From Candidatus Sulfidibacterium hydrothermale (GTDB taxonomy: Bacteria; Bacteroidota; Bacteroidia; Bacteroidales; F082), in assembly GCF_020149915.1 (NCBI RefSeq), contig NZ_CP083760.1, positions 1,488,001 through 1,552,000 on the forward strand: DNA of 64,000 bases, read 5' to 3'. The notes under the pieces were generated by a model. That model did no database searches and was not told where the DNA came from. It was given only the letters and a program-made list of their open reading frames with translations. Each line of letters begins with the position of its first letter. The first letter of the stretch is position 1. A program made the translations under genes and the position numbers. This document shows positions 62,916 through 64,000 of this stretch, in pieces.

Positions 62916-63941
62916 TTATTCCCATTTTTGTTCTTTTACCCAGTCGGTAACAAACCGGGCGTTTTCAAAAGGTGTTCCGGGCAAAAAACCATGACCGAGA
63001 TTAAAAATCCAGTTTTTATGCTCTCTGCCGAAAACAAGATACTTTTCCAATTCTTTTTCGATGGTCTTTTTATCAGAAAACAGTAGCCTGGGGTCAAGGT
63101 TCCCTTGTAATCCGATTGCTTTGTCTAAAACTTTGCGGGCCCGCTCAAGTGGGGTAAGCCAGTCAACGCTGATAAAGTCAGCGTGTTGTGGTGTGATCAT
63201 GTGTAATCCGTCGCCAATGCCTTTGGGGAAAAAGATAAAAGGAACTCCTTCTTCCCGTACAGCTGCGGCAATCTTTTCCACCGAAGGGAGAAAAACTTTC
63301 TCGTACATCCGGTTAGGAATCAGCCCGGCGTGCGTTTCGAAAAGTTGAAAAGCATCAATGCCGTGCCGGATTTGATTTTTGATATAAACCAATGTAATTT
63401 CGGTGACGGCATCTACCAATGCAGGCAGTTTATCTTCATGCGAAAACATCCATTTCACTGCATCTGTAAAATCAGAACGGCTTCCCAGTCCCTGAAGCAT
63501 GTAACTGATCACTGTCAGCGGGGCGCCACAGAATCCAATGAGCGGTGTATTTTCAGGGCGGATTTTACGGATTTGATCGATTACGCGATAGATGTATTCC
63601 AGCTTTTCCGGCCGGGGATGCATTTTCTTTTCCGGATGATCAAAATGCTTCAGCGGCTCTTCAAAAACCGGTCCGGTTTCGGTAAAATCGAGTCCCATGC
63701 CAAGCGCATACGGAATAACCAAAATATCGGAAAACAGGATAGCGGCATCCACGCCGAGGTCGTGTACCGGCAGCAAAGTAACTTCTGCTGCCAGTTCCGG
63801 ATTCTTCATGAGTTGCCAAAAAGTGTATTTCTCTTTGATTTTTAGGTAAGAAGGAAGAACTCTGCCGGCTTGTCTCATGTACCATACAGGTGGCCGTGAC
63901 TGCGGTTTTCCCTGAAGCGTATCTAAAAAAATGGATGCCAT
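62916..63941 (-). CDS. hemE: uroporphyrinogen decarboxylase
   Basis: Cytosolic enzyme of 341 residues that decarboxylates uroporphyrinogen III to coproporphyrinogen III, the step before HemN. It has the N-terminal signature PPVWYMRQAGR (catalytic Arg), the catalytic Asp in ILFSDILVIP, GFCGAPLTVISYML, VDWLTPLERAR and LQGNLDPRLL, and the terminal NLGHGFLPGTP. It precedes hemN with a 1-base gap. Confidence 0.97.
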   Translation of the reverse strand: MASIFLDTLQGKPQSRPPVWYMRQAGRVLPSYLKIKEKYTFWQLMKNPELAAEVTLLPVHDLGVDAAILFSDILVIPYALGMGLDFTETGPVFEEPLKHFDHPEKKMHPRPEKLEYIYRVIDQIRKIRPENTPLIGFCGAPLTVISYMLQGLGSRSDFTDAVKWMFSHEDKLPALVDAVTEITLVYIKNQIRHGIDAFQLFETHAGLIPNRMYEKVFLPSVEKIAAAVREEGVPFIFFPKGIGDGLHMITPQHADFISVDWLTPLERARKVLDKAIGLQGNLDPRLLFSDKKTIEKELEKYLVFGREHKNWIFNLGHGFLPGTPFENARFVTDWVKEQKWE

Positions 63942-63970
63942 CTCTTTGGTATTGTGTTAATGATTAGATG

Positions 63971-64000
63971 TTATGTGCCGGATTGCATTTTTTCCAATGC
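63971..64000 (-). CDS. possible 3' end of another leftward gene
   Basis: The minus strand entering from the right edge reads ALEKMQSGT then a TAA stop at 63971-63973. This is 29 bases before hemE and may be the tail of the preceding gene of the heme operon. Only nine codons are visible, so the identity cannot be told. Confidence 0.3.
   Translation of the reverse strand, partial: ALEKMQSGT

Overview
The window comes from a Bacteroidota genome, most likely a Bacteroidales-type anaerobe. Three things point there. Promoters have the phylum's own shape (TTTG, about 18-19 bases, then TAnnTTTG). Several families are largely confined to the phylum (DUF4293, DUF3078, FISUMP domains, a type IX secretion tail-like module, the zinc-less Sir2 type). 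Many SPII lipoproteins and outer-membrane barrels are present. There are no tRNA or rRNA genes, phages, complete insertion sequences or CRISPR arrays. Most of the window is ordinary chromosome with short operons on both strands.

Layout. 1-16.3 kb: a GH20 hexosaminidase cut by the left edge, a 1497-residue unnamed secreted protein run together with prmA, tpiA, rplS, rlmB-rmuC, two lipoproteins, DUF3078, a phosphodiesterase, DUF4293 and lepA. 16.3-23.6 kb: a repeat-rich spacer, a 1374-residue PEP/pyruvate-binding protein, gap and an SGNH lipoprotein. 24-30 kb: a self-contained signalling locus with an outer-membrane barrel, a sigma-54-type response regulator, two small secreted thrombospondin-type-3 (calcium-binding) proteins and a membrane histidine kinase. 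30-44 kb: central metabolism and housekeeping (AtoE transporter, recX, a polysaccharide deacetylase, gpmA, a phosphatase, maeB, an acyl-CoA ligase, mdh, a sirtuin, an FKBP, an Ig-like lipoprotein, an ArsR regulator).

44.3-51.7 kb is the accessory heart of the window. Two tandem FISUMP/PKD surface proteins share about 700 bp of nearly identical promoter and N-terminal sequence. Their five FISUMP domains each end in a 147-bp segment of exactly equal length. In these segments many codons vary at the first two bases while the third stays C or T, as expected where AAC/AAT codons have been hypermutated at adenines. This looks like the product of a diversity-generating retroelement, although no reverse transcriptase or template repeat lies in the window.

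51.7-64 kb: adenine deaminase, an MBL hydrolase, a Bax-like glucosaminidase, an uncharacterised envelope operon (PEGA barrel, two LPP20 proteins, a transglutaminase-like protein) and the heme genes hemE-hemN.

Several genes (GH20, lepA, the deacetylase, ade and probably the Ig-like lipoprotein) have a -7 box ending only 5-8 bases before the start codon, which suggests leaderless mRNAs. Glycolysis and C4 metabolism are well represented (tpiA, gap, gpmA, mdh, maeB), but these genes are scattered rather than in one operon.
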